Made by a program: the position numbers and the translations under genes. A stretch of DNA of 64,000 bases from CSP1-5 sp964558395. Its GTDB lineage: Bacteria; Methylomirabilota; Methylomirabilia; Methylomirabilales; CSP1-5. Location: NCBI GenBank assembly GCA_964558395.1, contig CAZLDS010000003.1:1-64000 (forward strand), read 5' to 3'. Positions within the stretch are counted from its first letter, which is position 1; each line of letters opens with the position of its first letter. The notes beneath the pieces were generated by a model. It did not search any database. It was not told the origin of the DNA and saw nothing but the letters and a program-made list of their open reading frames with translations. This document shows positions 8,323-17,135 of the stretch, piece by piece.

Positions 8323-9186
8323 ATGCAGCTGTACCTCATTGACGGCACGTCGTACATCTATCGAGCCTTCCATGCCATGCCGTCGTTGACCAACTCTCGG
8401 GGGCTCCCGACCAGTGCGATCCTCGGCTTTACCAACATGTTCTTGAAGGTGTTACGGGAACGCGCGCCGGAATATGTGGGCGTGGTGTTTGATGCGGGGG
8501 GGGAGACGGAGCGGCACCGGGAGTTTGAAGCCTACAAGGCGCAGCGGCCCCCCATGCCCGACGACCTGGCGTCTCAGATCCCTTACGTGTATCGGATCGT
8601 TGAGGCACTCAAGTTGCCCGCCTTGATGGAAGAAGGCTACGAGGCGGACGATATTATCGGGACGGTCGCAATGCGGGCTGCTGCGGATGGCTTCCAGGTG
8701 ACCATCGTCTCCGGCGACAAGGATCTTTTTCAACTGGTGGGTCCTGCCATCCAGGTGTTCGATCCCATGCGTAACAAGACCTATGGGGTGCAGGAGGTCG
8801 AGGAGCGGTACGGGGTGCCGCCTCAAGGCCTGGTGGACCTGATGAGTCTCACCGGGGATGCCGTGGATAACATCCCCGGGGTGCCCGGCGTCGGTGAGAA
8901 GACGGCCAGGGCGTTGATCCAAGAATTTGGGACACTCGAGCATCTCCTCGGATCCCTCGGTCGCGTCAAACGACCAAAGCTCCGCGAGGCCTTGAACACG
9001 CATGTGGAGCGCGTCCGGATGAACCACGCTCTTGTTGCCATCCGAACTGACCTTCCTCTATCTGTCTCGCCTCAGGGGTTGCGCCGCCCGCCCCCGGATT
9101 GGGAGCGGCTTCGGGCCCTGTTCCGAGAGTTGGAATTTACCCGGTTGCTGACGAGTCTCGAGACAGCAGAACAAGGGATGCTCTAA
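8323..9186 (+). CDS. Stand-alone PolA-type 5'-3' exonuclease / flap endonuclease
   Basis: Equivalent to the N-terminal 5' nuclease domain of DNA polymerase I, which removes RNA primers and flaps. Metal-binding acidic residues are visible: D7, D57 (VVFDAG), EADD at 107-110, D132 and D134 (SGDKD), and D179/D182 in the helix-3-turn-helix motif (GDAVDNIPGVPGVGEKTA). The protein ends at 287 aa with LFRELEFTRLL, the point where full PolA continues into its 3'-5' exonuclease and polymerase domains. Those are absent: coaE starts four bases later. Start ATG 8323 has a strong GGAGGAGG site. The polymerase may be encoded elsewhere. Confidence 0.88.
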   Translation: MQLYLIDGTSYIYRAFHAMPSLTNSRGLPTSAILGFTNMFLKVLRERAPEYVGVVFDAGGETERHREFEAYKAQRPPMPDDLASQIPYVYRIVEALKLPALMEEGYEADDIIGTVAMRAAADGFQVTIVSGDKDLFQLVGPAIQVFDPMRNKTYGVQEVEERYGVPPQGLVDLMSLTGDAVDNIPGVPGVGEKTARALIQEFGTLEHLLGSLGRVKRPKLREALNTHVERVRMNHALVAIRTDLPLSVSPQGLRRPPPDWERLRALFRELEFTRLLTSLETAEQGML

Positions 9187-9190
9187 TCGT

Positions 9191-9805
9191 ATGATCCGTG
9201 TAGGGCTGACGGGAGGGATCGCGACCGGCAAGAGTACCGTTGCCCGGATGTTTGCGGCGCGGGGCGCCGCTGTCCTCGATGCTGATGAGCTGGTCCGAGA
9301 ATTGCAGTATCCAGGGATGCCAGTGTACGACGCCATCGTCGAGGCCTTCGGAACCGCCATCCTCAAAAAAGAGGACGGCACCATTGATCGGAAATCACTT
9401 GGAGAAATGGTTTTTCGTGACGCGAAACTCCGGAAGCGTCTCGAGGCCATCGTTCATCCTGCCCTGATCAGTGCAGTGGAGCAACGGGTTGTTGAACTTC
9501 GGACACAGGAGGTCCCTATATGTGTCGTGGAACTCCCGCTACTCATCGAAGCTGAGTCCGAGGGTCGGTTCGATTGGGTCGTCGTCGTCGTCGCTTCGGA
9601 AGACCTGCAAGTGGCACGCCTCATGGCCGATCGGGGGCTGACTCGAGAAGAAGCCTTGGCCCGAATTCGCAGCCAGATGCCTCTTCAGGAAAAAGTAAAG
9701 CAGGCTCATTTCGTTGTCGAAAACAGCGGGGATCGGTGGCAGACCGAGCGGAGAGTTCAGGAAATTTACGATGTGCTGCTCGGGACGGAGTCAGAAAAAA
9801 CTTGA
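9191..9805 (+). CDS. coaE: Dephospho-CoA kinase
   Basis: Catalyses the last step of coenzyme A synthesis, phosphorylating the 3'-OH of dephospho-CoA with ATP. The P-loop GLTGGIATGKST is at residues 5-16. LDADELVRELQYPG and VVELPLLIEAE follow, then the lid region containing LMADRGLTREEALARIRSQM. Length 204 aa is standard. It follows the 5' nuclease gene by four bases; polA-coaE is a known neighbourhood. Its TGA stop lies inside the -35 hexamer of the next promoter. Confidence 0.95.
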   Translation: MIRVGLTGGIATGKSTVARMFAARGAAVLDADELVRELQYPGMPVYDAIVEAFGTAILKKEDGTIDRKSLGEMVFRDAKLRKRLEAIVHPALISAVEQRVVELRTQEVPICVVELPLLIEAESEGRFDWVVVVVASEDLQVARLMADRGLTREEALARIRSQMPLQEKVKQAHFVVENSGDRWQTERRVQEIYDVLLGTESEKT

Positions 9806-9830
9806 CAAGCTCTGGGGGGGTACTTAGAAT
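9802..9830 (+). promoter_or_regulatory. Promoter of rho
   Basis: TTGACA (9802-9807), a 17-bp spacer, TAGAAT (9825-9830): close to the sigma-70 consensus. It overlaps the coaE stop codon and would give a leader of about 290 bases before rho. Confidence 0.75.
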
Positions 9831-10125
9831 TAAGGTAGACATTTCGGATGTAGATATCTCCTCAGTACTCTCAAGTGTATTCCACCTCCGTACTTCAGCT
9901 ACCCTGATCAGTCTCGGGAGATCCCCTGGATCGGTTAGTGTACGGACAAGGACATCCCGGCCCCGCACACGGTATCTCGCGCGAGCGTACTCGATTCCGC
10001 ATCGAGATGTCGTGAGGCTCTAATGACAATGACAATGTACGCTTCGCGGACCAGCTCGAGCGGAGAAGAAGGCCGGGGATTGCCGGTCCCGCGATGGGAG
10101 CGAAAAGGAGGAAAGAGAAAGCGCT
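9831..10125 (+). promoter_or_regulatory. Long 5' leader of rho
   Basis: About 290 bases between the rho promoter and start codon. I see no known riboswitch fold and no intrinsic terminator. In Enterobacteria the rho leader mediates Rho-dependent autoattenuation; a similar role here is inference. A small possible ORF begins at 10023. Confidence 0.4.
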
Positions 10126-10148
10126 ATGCCGTCTCAACGCCAAACTAG
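10023..10148 (+). CDS. Possible 41-aa upstream ORF in the rho leader
   Basis: Reads MTMTMYASRTSSS and ends in a basic stretch (KGGKRKRYA). It has a GAGG six bases before its ATG and a threefold ATG pattern at the start. Its stop codon lies 23 bases inside rho, so its translation would overlap the rho start site. No similarity is recognised. It may be chance. Confidence 0.25.
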   Translation: MTMTMYASRTSSSGEEGRGLPVPRWERKGGKRKRYAVSTPN

Positions 10149-11493
10149 CGAAGCCACCAAGGAAGCGACCAAAGAGGGAAAAGACAGCAGGGAGACGAAA
10201 CCGATGGCCCGGGACGCGGTCAAGGATACACCCCGTGAAGGTCTGATGAACTTGGCGGAGCTCACAGAAAAAACGATCCCCGAACTCAGCGCTATTGCCC
10301 GTAGCTTGGGTTTGGTAGGCGCCAGCGCCCTCCGAAAGCAGGAACTCATTTTTAAAGTACTGGAAGCCCAGGCGGAGAAGAACGGACTCATCTTTGCCGA
10401 GGGGGTGTTGGAAGTCCTCCCGGATGGTTTCGGCTTCCTCCGGGCGCCCAATTATAACTACCTTCCGGGGCCCGATGATATCTATGTCTCCCCGTCGCAG
10501 ATCCGGCGTTTCGATCTGAGGACTGGCGATACGGTGTCAGGCCAGGTCCGACCACCGAAGGAGGGAGAACGGTATTTTGCCCTCCTCAAGGTGGAGGCCG
10601 TAAACTTTGAAAATCCCGAGCTGATCAAAGACAAGACCCTCTTTGATAATCTGACTCCCCTCTTTCCCGACGAGCGGCTCAACCTCGAAACTACCGGGGA
10701 TGAGATCAATATGCGGGTCATGAATTTGATCACGCCCATCGGGAAGGGGCAGCGGGGATTGATCGTGGCGCAGCCCCGCACCGGAAAGACGATCCTGCTT
10801 CAAAAGATTGCGAACAGTATCACCAAGAATCACCCCGAGGTCTTTCTCATTGTCCTTCTCATCGATGAGCGTCCCGAAGAGGTGACCGATTTCCAGCGGT
10901 CGGTGAAGGCGGAGGTCATTAGTTCGACGTTTGACGAGCCGGCCAGTCGCCACGTCCAGGTGGCGGAAATGGTGCTGGAAAAGGCAAGGCGTCTCGTGGA
11001 ACATAAGCGGGATGTCGTGATCCTGCTCGACTCGATCACCCGGTTGGCCCGCGCCTACAACGCGGTCTGTCCGCCAAGTGGCAAGGTCCTCTCGGGGGGG
11101 ATCGACGCCAACGCCCTGCAGCGCCCCAAGCGCTTCTTCGGGGCCGCCCGGAACACGGAAGAGGGGGGATCTCTCACCATCATCGCGACCGCCTTGGTCG
11201 ACACCGGCAGTCGGATGGACGATGTAATCTTTGAAGAGTTTAAGGGTACCGGAAATATGGAGCTCCACCTGGATCGGCGCTTGGTAGATAAGCGGATGTT
11301 CCCTGCCATCGATATCTTCCGGTCCGGGACCCGCAAGGAGGAGCTGCTCCTAACCCAAGAAGAGTTGAACCGGATGTGGGTTCTCCGGAAGGTTCTGGCC
11401 ACCATGGGGGTCGTGGAGGCGATGGAGCTTCTTCAGGGGAAACTGTCCGAGACCAAAGACAATGCAGATTTTCTCCGTTCTATGAATACGTAA
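10126..11493 (+). CDS. rho: Transcription termination factor Rho
   Basis: Hexameric RNA-dependent ATPase that ends transcription. A charged N-terminal tail (about 40 residues) precedes the Rho_N helix bundle (MNLAELTEKTIPELSAIARS), the RNA-binding cold-shock-like domain (EGVLEVLPDGFGFLRAPNYN) and the ATPase domain. The P-loop is AQPRTGKT at 215-222; VVILLDSITRLARAYN is the Walker B region; SGGIDANALQRPKRFFGAAR is the Q/R loop. Length 455 aa is slightly long because of the tail. AAAAGGAGG lies rather far (14 bases) from the ATG. A strong terminator follows. Confidence 0.97.
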   Translation: MPSQRQTSEATKEATKEGKDSRETKPMARDAVKDTPREGLMNLAELTEKTIPELSAIARSLGLVGASALRKQELIFKVLEAQAEKNGLIFAEGVLEVLPDGFGFLRAPNYNYLPGPDDIYVSPSQIRRFDLRTGDTVSGQVRPPKEGERYFALLKVEAVNFENPELIKDKTLFDNLTPLFPDERLNLETTGDEINMRVMNLITPIGKGQRGLIVAQPRTGKTILLQKIANSITKNHPEVFLIVLLIDERPEEVTDFQRSVKAEVISSTFDEPASRHVQVAEMVLEKARRLVEHKRDVVILLDSITRLARAYNAVCPPSGKVLSGGIDANALQRPKRFFGAARNTEEGGSLTIIATALVDTGSRMDDVIFEEFKGTGNMELHLDRRLVDKRMFPAIDIFRSGTRKEELLLTQEELNRMWVLRKVLATMGVVEAMELLQGKLSETKDNADFLRSMNT

Positions 11494-11516
11494 ATAGGTG
11501 TGTAGATCGACGCGAG

Positions 11517-11541
11517 AAAGCAGCCGAAAGGCTGCTTTTTT
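11517..11541 (+). terminator. Intrinsic terminator of rho
   Basis: A perfect 9-bp stem (AAAGCAGCC with GGCTGCTTT) closed by a GAAA tetraloop and merging into a run of six T. This is the clearest rho-independent terminator in the window. Confidence 0.95.
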
Positions 11542-11542
11542 C

Positions 11543-11570
11543 TTGCCCTGAGGGTCCAGCGTGCTACAAT
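11543..11570 (+). promoter_or_regulatory. Probable promoter of rpmE
   Basis: TTGCCC (11543-11548), 16-bp spacer, TACAAT (11565-11570), located between the rho terminator and rpmE. Confidence 0.5.
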
Positions 11571-11622
11571 TCCTTGAAAAGAGGTGGGAAGTCTATTGGA
11601 TCGGTGGACAGGAGAGACGGCA

Positions 11623-11832
11623 ATGAAGAAGGGTGTTCATCCTGAGTACGTCGATTGTGTCATTACCTGTGCCTGCGGCGAGGTCACCCATACCCGCTCG
11701 GTCGTGCCGACGATTCGGGTAGAGATCTGCTCCAAATGCCATCCGTTCTTTACGGGGCGCCAGAAGCTCGTGGACAGCGAGGGGCGTGTGGAGAGATTCC
11801 AGCGGAGGTACCGCCGCAAGTCGGGTTCATAG
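11623..11832 (+). CDS. rpmE: Ribosomal protein bL31, zinc-binding form
   Basis: Large-subunit protein that also bridges to the small subunit. MKKGVHPEY is the usual start. Zinc ligand candidates are C16, C18, C36 and C39 (CACGE and ICSKCHPFFTG), marking the C+ zinc form; C12 is an extra cysteine. Length is 69 aa. The next gene, prfA, follows by 64 bp; rpmE-prfA-prmC is a common translation cluster. Confidence 0.96.
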   Translation: MKKGVHPEYVDCVITCACGEVTHTRSVVPTIRVEICSKCHPFFTGRQKLVDSEGRVERFQRRYRRKSGS

Positions 11833-11896
11833 TTCACCGGTGTCCGAGAGGGGCCGCTCGGCCCATCGGTAACCAGTGGGTTATGAACGACCTCCT

Positions 11897-12979
11897 ATGT
11901 TGAGATGGCTCGATAAGCTGCGGGAGATCGAGGAACGGTACGAGGACCTAAGCCGGAAAATGGCTGATCCTGCCGTTCTGCAGGATCCCAAGACCTTTCA
12001 GCGTCACGCCAAGGCCCACGCGGATCTCCATCCTATCGTCGAAAAGCACCGGGCGTACCAGCGACTGATTCGAGAGCAGGAGCAGGCCGCCGCCCTCCTC
12101 GAGGAGGCGGCCGACCCGGAGATGCGGGCGTTAGCCGAGGGAGAGCTCAAGACACTGCGGGGTCGACGAGCCGCTTTGGAGGATGAGCTCCAGGGAATGC
12201 TCCTTCCCAAGGACCCGGCGGAGGAGAAAGGGGTGATCATGGAGATCCGAGCCGGGGCAGGGGGAAGTGAGGCAGGCCTCTTCGCCGCTGATCTGCTTCG
12301 GATGTATACCCGCTATGCGGAATCTGAAGGGTTCAAGATAGAGATGCTCTCGGTCAATCCCACAGGGATCGGGGGGATAAAGGAAACCATCGTGGCGATC
12401 GAGGGAAAGGGGGCTTTCCGGAAACTCCGTCACGAGAGCGGCGTTCATCGGGTGCAGCGGGTGCCGGTCACTGAGGCCAGCGGACGGATTCACACCTCGA
12501 CTGTAACGGTTGCAGTCCTGCCTGAGGCCGAGGAGGTGGATGTCCACATCGATCCCAAGGATCTTCAGATCGACGTGTTCCGGGCCGGCGGTCACGGGGG
12601 ACAACATGTGAACGTGACCGACTCGGCGGTACGGATCACCCACATCCCGACAGGCTTGGTGGTGTCGTGTCAAGACGAACGGTCCCAGCACAAGAATAAG
12701 GCCAAGGCTCTCAAGGTCCTCCGTGCGCGCCTCTTGGAGCAGGCCCGGGCTGCGCAAGAGCGGGAAATCGCTGACGTCAGGCGACAGCAGGTTGGGACAG
12801 GGGATCGAAGCGAGCGGATCCGAACATATAACTTCCCCCAGGGCCGGGTGACCGATCATCGCATCGGACTCACCCTGTATAGTCTCCCGGAAGTGCTCGA
12901 TGGATCCCTCCAGGAGTTGGCCCAGGCGCTCATGGCGCATCACGAGGCGGAGCGACTCAAAGCCTCTTTAGAATCGTGA
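11897..12979 (+). CDS. prfA: Peptide chain release factor 1
   Basis: Recognises UAA and UAG in the ribosomal A site and triggers peptide release. The GGQ motif is at residues 234-236 (RAGGHGGQHVN), and the stop-recognition loop reads PVTEASG (the P-x-T of RF1 rather than the S-P-F of RF2). Start MLRWLDKLREIEERYEDL gives 360 aa, the standard length. prmC, whose product methylates the GGQ glutamine, follows 21 bp downstream. Confidence 0.97.
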   Translation: MLRWLDKLREIEERYEDLSRKMADPAVLQDPKTFQRHAKAHADLHPIVEKHRAYQRLIREQEQAAALLEEAADPEMRALAEGELKTLRGRRAALEDELQGMLLPKDPAEEKGVIMEIRAGAGGSEAGLFAADLLRMYTRYAESEGFKIEMLSVNPTGIGGIKETIVAIEGKGAFRKLRHESGVHRVQRVPVTEASGRIHTSTVTVAVLPEAEEVDVHIDPKDLQIDVFRAGGHGGQHVNVTDSAVRITHIPTGLVVSCQDERSQHKNKAKALKVLRARLLEQARAAQEREIADVRRQQVGTGDRSERIRTYNFPQGRVTDHRIGLTLYSLPEVLDGSLQELAQALMAHHEAERLKASLES

Positions 12980-13000
12980 CACTGAAGAGGGAGAAGCACG

Positions 13001-13921
13001 GTGGCACTGTTAGTCAAGGAGAAGAGGAGTGTCACTCCGAAGGGTCTATCGGTCGGCGAAACCCTGGTGTGGGCCACCGCGCTGTTACGATCTGCCGGGG
13101 TGGATACCCCTCGACTGGATGCCGAATGCCTCTTGGCTTCCCTCCTTGGTTGTGATCGCCTCCACTTGTATGCGGCCATTACAGAACGGCTGTCACATCC
13201 GGCTTTCGACGATTACCGAACCCTGGTTGCGCGTCGGCAGGCCCGAGAACCGGTCGCCTATCTCACCGGGACGAAAGAGTTTTGGTCACTCGCCTTTCAG
13301 GTGACTCCTGCTGTGCTGATCCCGCGACCGGAGACCGAGATTGTGCTCGAGACGGCTCTGAGGCGGCTGGATGAGCTTCGATCACCGGTGGTTGGCGATA
13401 TTGGCAGTGGCTCCGGGGCGATCGCCGTTGCGATGGCGCGGGCCCGGCCCGACGCGCGGATCTTCGCGACCGAGGTTTGCGGCAGAGCTCTGGATATCGC
13501 CCGGCAGAATGCGAGAGTGCACGGGGTCCTGGGAAAGATCTTTTTCCTGCAGGGAAATCTGCTCGAGCCGCTCCTCGCCCGGGGACTGACCCGTCAGTGC
13601 GACATGATCGTGAGCAATCCGCCCTACGTGGCGACGGCAGATCTGGCCGCCTTGCCGCCGGAGGTACATTATGAGCCAGCGGGTGCGTTGGACGGAGGCG
13701 CGGACGGACTGACCGTGCAGCGGGGGATCATTGGGGGGGCGGCAGCACTGCTCCGGCCTGGTGGATGGTTGGTTCTGGAGATGGCTCCCGGGCAGGGGCG
13801 TGTGCTCACCGGCCTCTGTCGAGATCAGGGCGGCTTCACCGATGTCACGGTCGGACGTGATTTGAGGAGTCGGCCGCGGGTGGTGAGCGCTCGCTATATG
13901 CATCAGATGGACGGTGCCTAA
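13001..13921 (+). CDS. prmC: Release factor glutamine methyltransferase
   Basis: Methylates the Gln of the GGQ motif in release factors. The N-terminal helical domain (to about 75) precedes a Rossmann methyltransferase with VGDIGSGSGAIA (131-142) and the amide-binding NPPY at 206-209. GTKEFWSLAFQV and LIPRPETE are also diagnostic. GTG start, 306 aa; the first 15 or so residues are not conserved, so a later start is possible. Overlaps or abuts murA. Confidence 0.95.
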   Translation: MALLVKEKRSVTPKGLSVGETLVWATALLRSAGVDTPRLDAECLLASLLGCDRLHLYAAITERLSHPAFDDYRTLVARRQAREPVAYLTGTKEFWSLAFQVTPAVLIPRPETEIVLETALRRLDELRSPVVGDIGSGSGAIAVAMARARPDARIFATEVCGRALDIARQNARVHGVLGKIFFLQGNLLEPLLARGLTRQCDMIVSNPPYVATADLAALPPEVHYEPAGALDGGADGLTVQRGIIGGAAALLRPGGWLVLEMAPGQGRVLTGLCRDQGGFTDVTVGRDLRSRPRVVSARYMHQMDGA

Positions 13922-13922
13922 G

Positions 13923-15179
13923 ATGGACCGATTAGTGATTCGCGGTGGGAAGCATTTGCGAGGCCGCGTCACGGTCAGTGGAGCGAAGAATGCTGCCCTG
14001 CCGGCCATGGCAGCCGTGCTCCTGACATCTGAAGGACTCGTGTTGGAAAATGTCCCTTCGCTCCAAGATGTGGCGACGATCCAACGACTGTTGGGATTTA
14101 TGGGGGTGGAGTTGCACTCGACAGCTCCCGGAGAGATCAGCCTCACCTCACGCGAGGTCCGGCGGTTTGAAGCGCCATACGATCTCGTGCGGACCATGCG
14201 GGCCTCAGTCTTGGTCCTGGGTCCCCTCCTCGCCAGGTTCGGAAAGGCTCGGGTCTCGCTGCCGGGTGGGTGTGCCATCGGCCCACGCCCCATCAACCTG
14301 CACCTGGCCGGCCTGCGTGCGATGGGGGCGGAGATCGACCTGGTCGAGGGATATGTGGTGGCGAAGGCACCGCGTCTCAATGGGGTCCGTTTCGCTTTTG
14401 ATGTGATCACGGTCACGGGCACCGAAAATCTCATGATGGCGGCAACCTTAGCAAGGGGGACCATGGTCCTCGAAAATGCCGCCTGCGAGCCGGAGGTTGA
14501 AGACTTGGCGCGTCTTCTCCAGAAGATGGGTGCGCGCATTGAGGGGGCGGGGACATCCACGATCACGATCCAGGGGGTAGAGGATCTGAGGGGTACGCCA
14601 CACCGGATTATCCCGGATCGGATCGAAGCGGGGACCTTTGCCGTGGCGGCGGCTATCACCCAGGGTGATATCTTGATCCAGGGGTGCGTGCCTCAGCACT
14701 TCGACGCGGTGAGGACGAAGCTAGAGGCAGCAGGGGCAACCGTGGCGAATGAGGACGAGGGGGTCCGAGTGAGGATGGCGAGCCGGCCCCGGCCGGTGGA
14801 TATCACAACGGAGCCTTTTCCTGGTTTCGCCACTGATATGCAGGCCCAGATTATGGCCTTGTTGGCGATTGCCGATGGGAAGTCCGTGATCACCGAGACG
14901 GTCTTTGAGAGTCGCTTTACGCACATCCCTGAGCTCTTGCGCATGGGAGCGGATGTGACGGTCTTAGGTCAGTCGGCCCTCGTCCGAGGGGTCCCCATCC
15001 TTCGCGGGGCCCCCGTGATGGCAACGGATCTCCGCGCCAGCGCCTCCCTCGTCTTGGCAGGACTCCAGGCTCAGGGGGAGACGGTTGTCCATCGCATCTA
15101 TCACCTGGATCGAGGCTACGAGAGATTAGAGGCGAAGCTTCACTCCCTGGGCGGGGAGATTCGGCGGGCGGAGGGCTGA
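13923..15179 (+). CDS. murA: UDP-N-acetylglucosamine 1-carboxyvinyltransferase
   Basis: First committed step of peptidoglycan synthesis: transfers enolpyruvate from PEP to UDP-GlcNAc in the cytoplasm. MDRLVIRGGKHLRGRVTVSG and AKNAALPAM open the protein. The catalytic loop PGGCAIGPRP places the fosfomycin-target Cys at 117. RASASLVLAGLQAQG and the final LGGEIRR are typical. I chose the ATG (418 aa); a GTG nine bases upstream inside prmC is also possible. hisG begins directly after the stop. Confidence 0.96.
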   Translation: MDRLVIRGGKHLRGRVTVSGAKNAALPAMAAVLLTSEGLVLENVPSLQDVATIQRLLGFMGVELHSTAPGEISLTSREVRRFEAPYDLVRTMRASVLVLGPLLARFGKARVSLPGGCAIGPRPINLHLAGLRAMGAEIDLVEGYVVAKAPRLNGVRFAFDVITVTGTENLMMAATLARGTMVLENAACEPEVEDLARLLQKMGARIEGAGTSTITIQGVEDLRGTPHRIIPDRIEAGTFAVAAAITQGDILIQGCVPQHFDAVRTKLEAAGATVANEDEGVRVRMASRPRPVDITTEPFPGFATDMQAQIMALLAIADGKSVITETVFESRFTHIPELLRMGADVTVLGQSALVRGVPILRGAPVMATDLRASASLVLAGLQAQGETVVHRIYHLDRGYERLEAKLHSLGGEIRRAEG

Positions 15180-15836
15180 ATGCGACGGGGACAGATCGCC
15201 ATTGCTCTCCCGAAGGGGCGGCTTCTCCAAGAGTCCATCAGGCTCTTCCGGGCGACCGGGATTCATGGGCTCGAAGGGCTCACCGAGTCTCGGCGTCTCA
15301 TGTGCGAGGATGCGACTGAGGCGTACCGTTTCCTGGTCCTACGCCCCGCCGATATCCCCACCTACGTGGAGTACGGGGCGACGGATATGGGGGTGGTGGG
15401 AAAGGATATTCTGCTCGAGCAGGAGCGGGATGTGTACGAACCGCTGGACCTTAGATTTGGGGCGTGCCGCTTGGTGGTGGCTCGACCGACGAACAGGCAA
15501 GAGCAAGAGAGACCGGTTGGTTTCTCTGCCTTGCGCGTGGCCACCAAATACCCCGCGCTCGCCGAACGGCACTTCACCGGGCAAGGGGTGCAGGTGGAGA
15601 TCATTCGCCTCTCAGGTTCCATCGAGCTGGCACCATTAGCTGGGCTCTGCGAGCGGATTGTGGATCTGGTTGACACGGGAAAGACCTTGGAGGAAAACGG
15701 GTTGGAAGAGGTGGAAGAAATCGCCCCCGCGACGGCTCGCCTCATCGTCAACCGGGCGGCCTTGAAGACCAAGTACCGGCAGGTCCGTGGCATGATTGAC
15801 CAACTCACGGTCGTCATTCAAGGAAGAGGAGCATGA
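15180..15836 (+). CDS. hisG: ATP phosphoribosyltransferase, short form
   Basis: First step of histidine synthesis: joins ATP and PRPP. Conserved segments include IALPKGRLLQES (residues 7-18), LRPADIPTYVEYGATDMGVV and the PRPP site LVDTGKTLEENGL. At 218 aa it lacks the C-terminal regulatory ACT-like domain, so it is the HisG-S type that needs the HisRS-like subunit HisZ; no hisZ is in this window. ATG directly follows the murA stop and the gene overlaps hisD by 4 bp. Confidence 0.95.
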   Translation: MRRGQIAIALPKGRLLQESIRLFRATGIHGLEGLTESRRLMCEDATEAYRFLVLRPADIPTYVEYGATDMGVVGKDILLEQERDVYEPLDLRFGACRLVVARPTNRQEQERPVGFSALRVATKYPALAERHFTGQGVQVEIIRLSGSIELAPLAGLCERIVDLVDTGKTLEENGLEEVEEIAPATARLIVNRAALKTKYRQVRGMIDQLTVVIQGRGA

Positions 15837-17125
15837 TTCGACGCCTCCATGCCTCTGGGGATGAAGGGATCGCCTTTCTGAAGGACCTCGTGGCGCGACG
15901 GGCGACGGTGTCCGCCGAGGCAGAAACGGCCGTGCGTCCCGTCCTCGCCGAGGTGCGCGAGAAAGGCGATACCGCGCTTATGAAATACGCGCAGCGCTAC
16001 GACGGGGCCTCCCTGACTCCTGCGACGATCGGGGTCACAGCAGAAGAAGTCGCGCGGGCTTTTGATGAGCTTCCCCCCGAGGCGATCGCGGCCTTACAGT
16101 TGGCCGCAGCACGGATCGAAGCCTTCCACCGACGGCAGCTCCCCCGCTCCTGGTTCTCCAGCGAGGAGGGTGCGGTCCTCGGCCAACTCTGCCGGCCACT
16201 GGAGACTGTTGGGATCTACATCCCCGGGGGGAAAGCCGTGTATCCGTCGACGGTTCTGATGAACGGGGTTCCTGCTGCGGTCGCAGGCGTCAAGCGCCGC
16301 GTGATGTGCACCCCCGTCACGTCCGACCTCACGGTGCATCCGGCGGTCCTCGTCACCGCTTCGCTTGCGGGAATCTCGGAAATCTACAAGGTGGGTGGGG
16401 CGCACGCGATTGCGGCGTTAGCGTACGGGACTGCTTCTATCCCGCGGGTGGACAAGATCGTCGGTCCAGGCAACGTTTACGTCGCGACCGCCAAGCGCTT
16501 GGTGGCGGGGGTGGTGGGGATCGACGCGATTGCCGGACCGACCGAGGTGGTTGTGGTAGCGGACGAAGCCGCCGATCCCGCGTACGTCGCTGCCGATCTT
16601 CTCGCCCAGGCCGAGCATGATGAAATGGCTATGAGCCTCTGCATTACAGTCAGCGGACCACTCGCTGACAAGGTGGCGGCCGAGCTTCGACGGCAGCTTA
16701 ATGACCTTCCGCGGCGCATGATCGCCGAGGCGAGCCTGGCGAAGAACGGGGCCATCCTCTTGGTCCCAACCCTTGACGCCGCGTTCGGGCTGGTCAACGG
16801 TATTGCGCCCGAGCATGTGGAACTCCACTGCCAGGACCCGTGGTCCCATCTGGATCGCGTCCAGCATGCAGGTGCCGTCTTCCTGGGAGCCTTCTCGCCG
16901 GAAGCCTTGGGGGACTATCTGGCTGGCCCGAACCACGTCCTCCCCACAGGGGGGACGGCGCGATTTGCCTCTCCGCTCTCGGTAGAGGACTTTGTCCGCC
17001 GCACGAGCCTACTTCAATTTACCGAGGATGGGCTGAAGCGGTTGGGCGATCCGGCCATGACGTTAGCGGTTCTCGAAGGGCTGGATGGCCATGCCCGGGC
17101 CGTCCGAATACGGCAACGCTCGTGA
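15833..17125 (+). CDS. hisD: Histidinol dehydrogenase
   Basis: Zinc enzyme for the last two oxidations, L-histidinol to L-histidine, with NAD. VGIYIPGGKAVYPSTVLMN, VGGAHAIAALAYGT, DAIAGPTEVVVVADE, DLLAQAEHDE and IAPEHVELH (carrying the catalytic/metal residues) are all present. Length 430 aa is usual. ATGA overlap with hisG indicates coupling. Confidence 0.96.
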   Translation: MIRRLHASGDEGIAFLKDLVARRATVSAEAETAVRPVLAEVREKGDTALMKYAQRYDGASLTPATIGVTAEEVARAFDELPPEAIAALQLAAARIEAFHRRQLPRSWFSSEEGAVLGQLCRPLETVGIYIPGGKAVYPSTVLMNGVPAAVAGVKRRVMCTPVTSDLTVHPAVLVTASLAGISEIYKVGGAHAIAALAYGTASIPRVDKIVGPGNVYVATAKRLVAGVVGIDAIAGPTEVVVVADEAADPAYVAADLLAQAEHDEMAMSLCITVSGPLADKVAAELRRQLNDLPRRMIAEASLAKNGAILLVPTLDAAFGLVNGIAPEHVELHCQDPWSHLDRVQHAGAVFLGAFSPEALGDYLAGPNHVLPTGGTARFASPLSVEDFVRRTSLLQFTEDGLKRLGDPAMTLAVLEGLDGHARAVRIRQRS

Positions 17126-17135
17126 AGGAGACGCA

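Noticed and set aside
13382..14659. 425-codon minus-strand frame opposite prmC/murA
   Set aside because: Overlaps conserved PrmC and MurA motifs on the other strand; its composition looks like a codon-position shadow.
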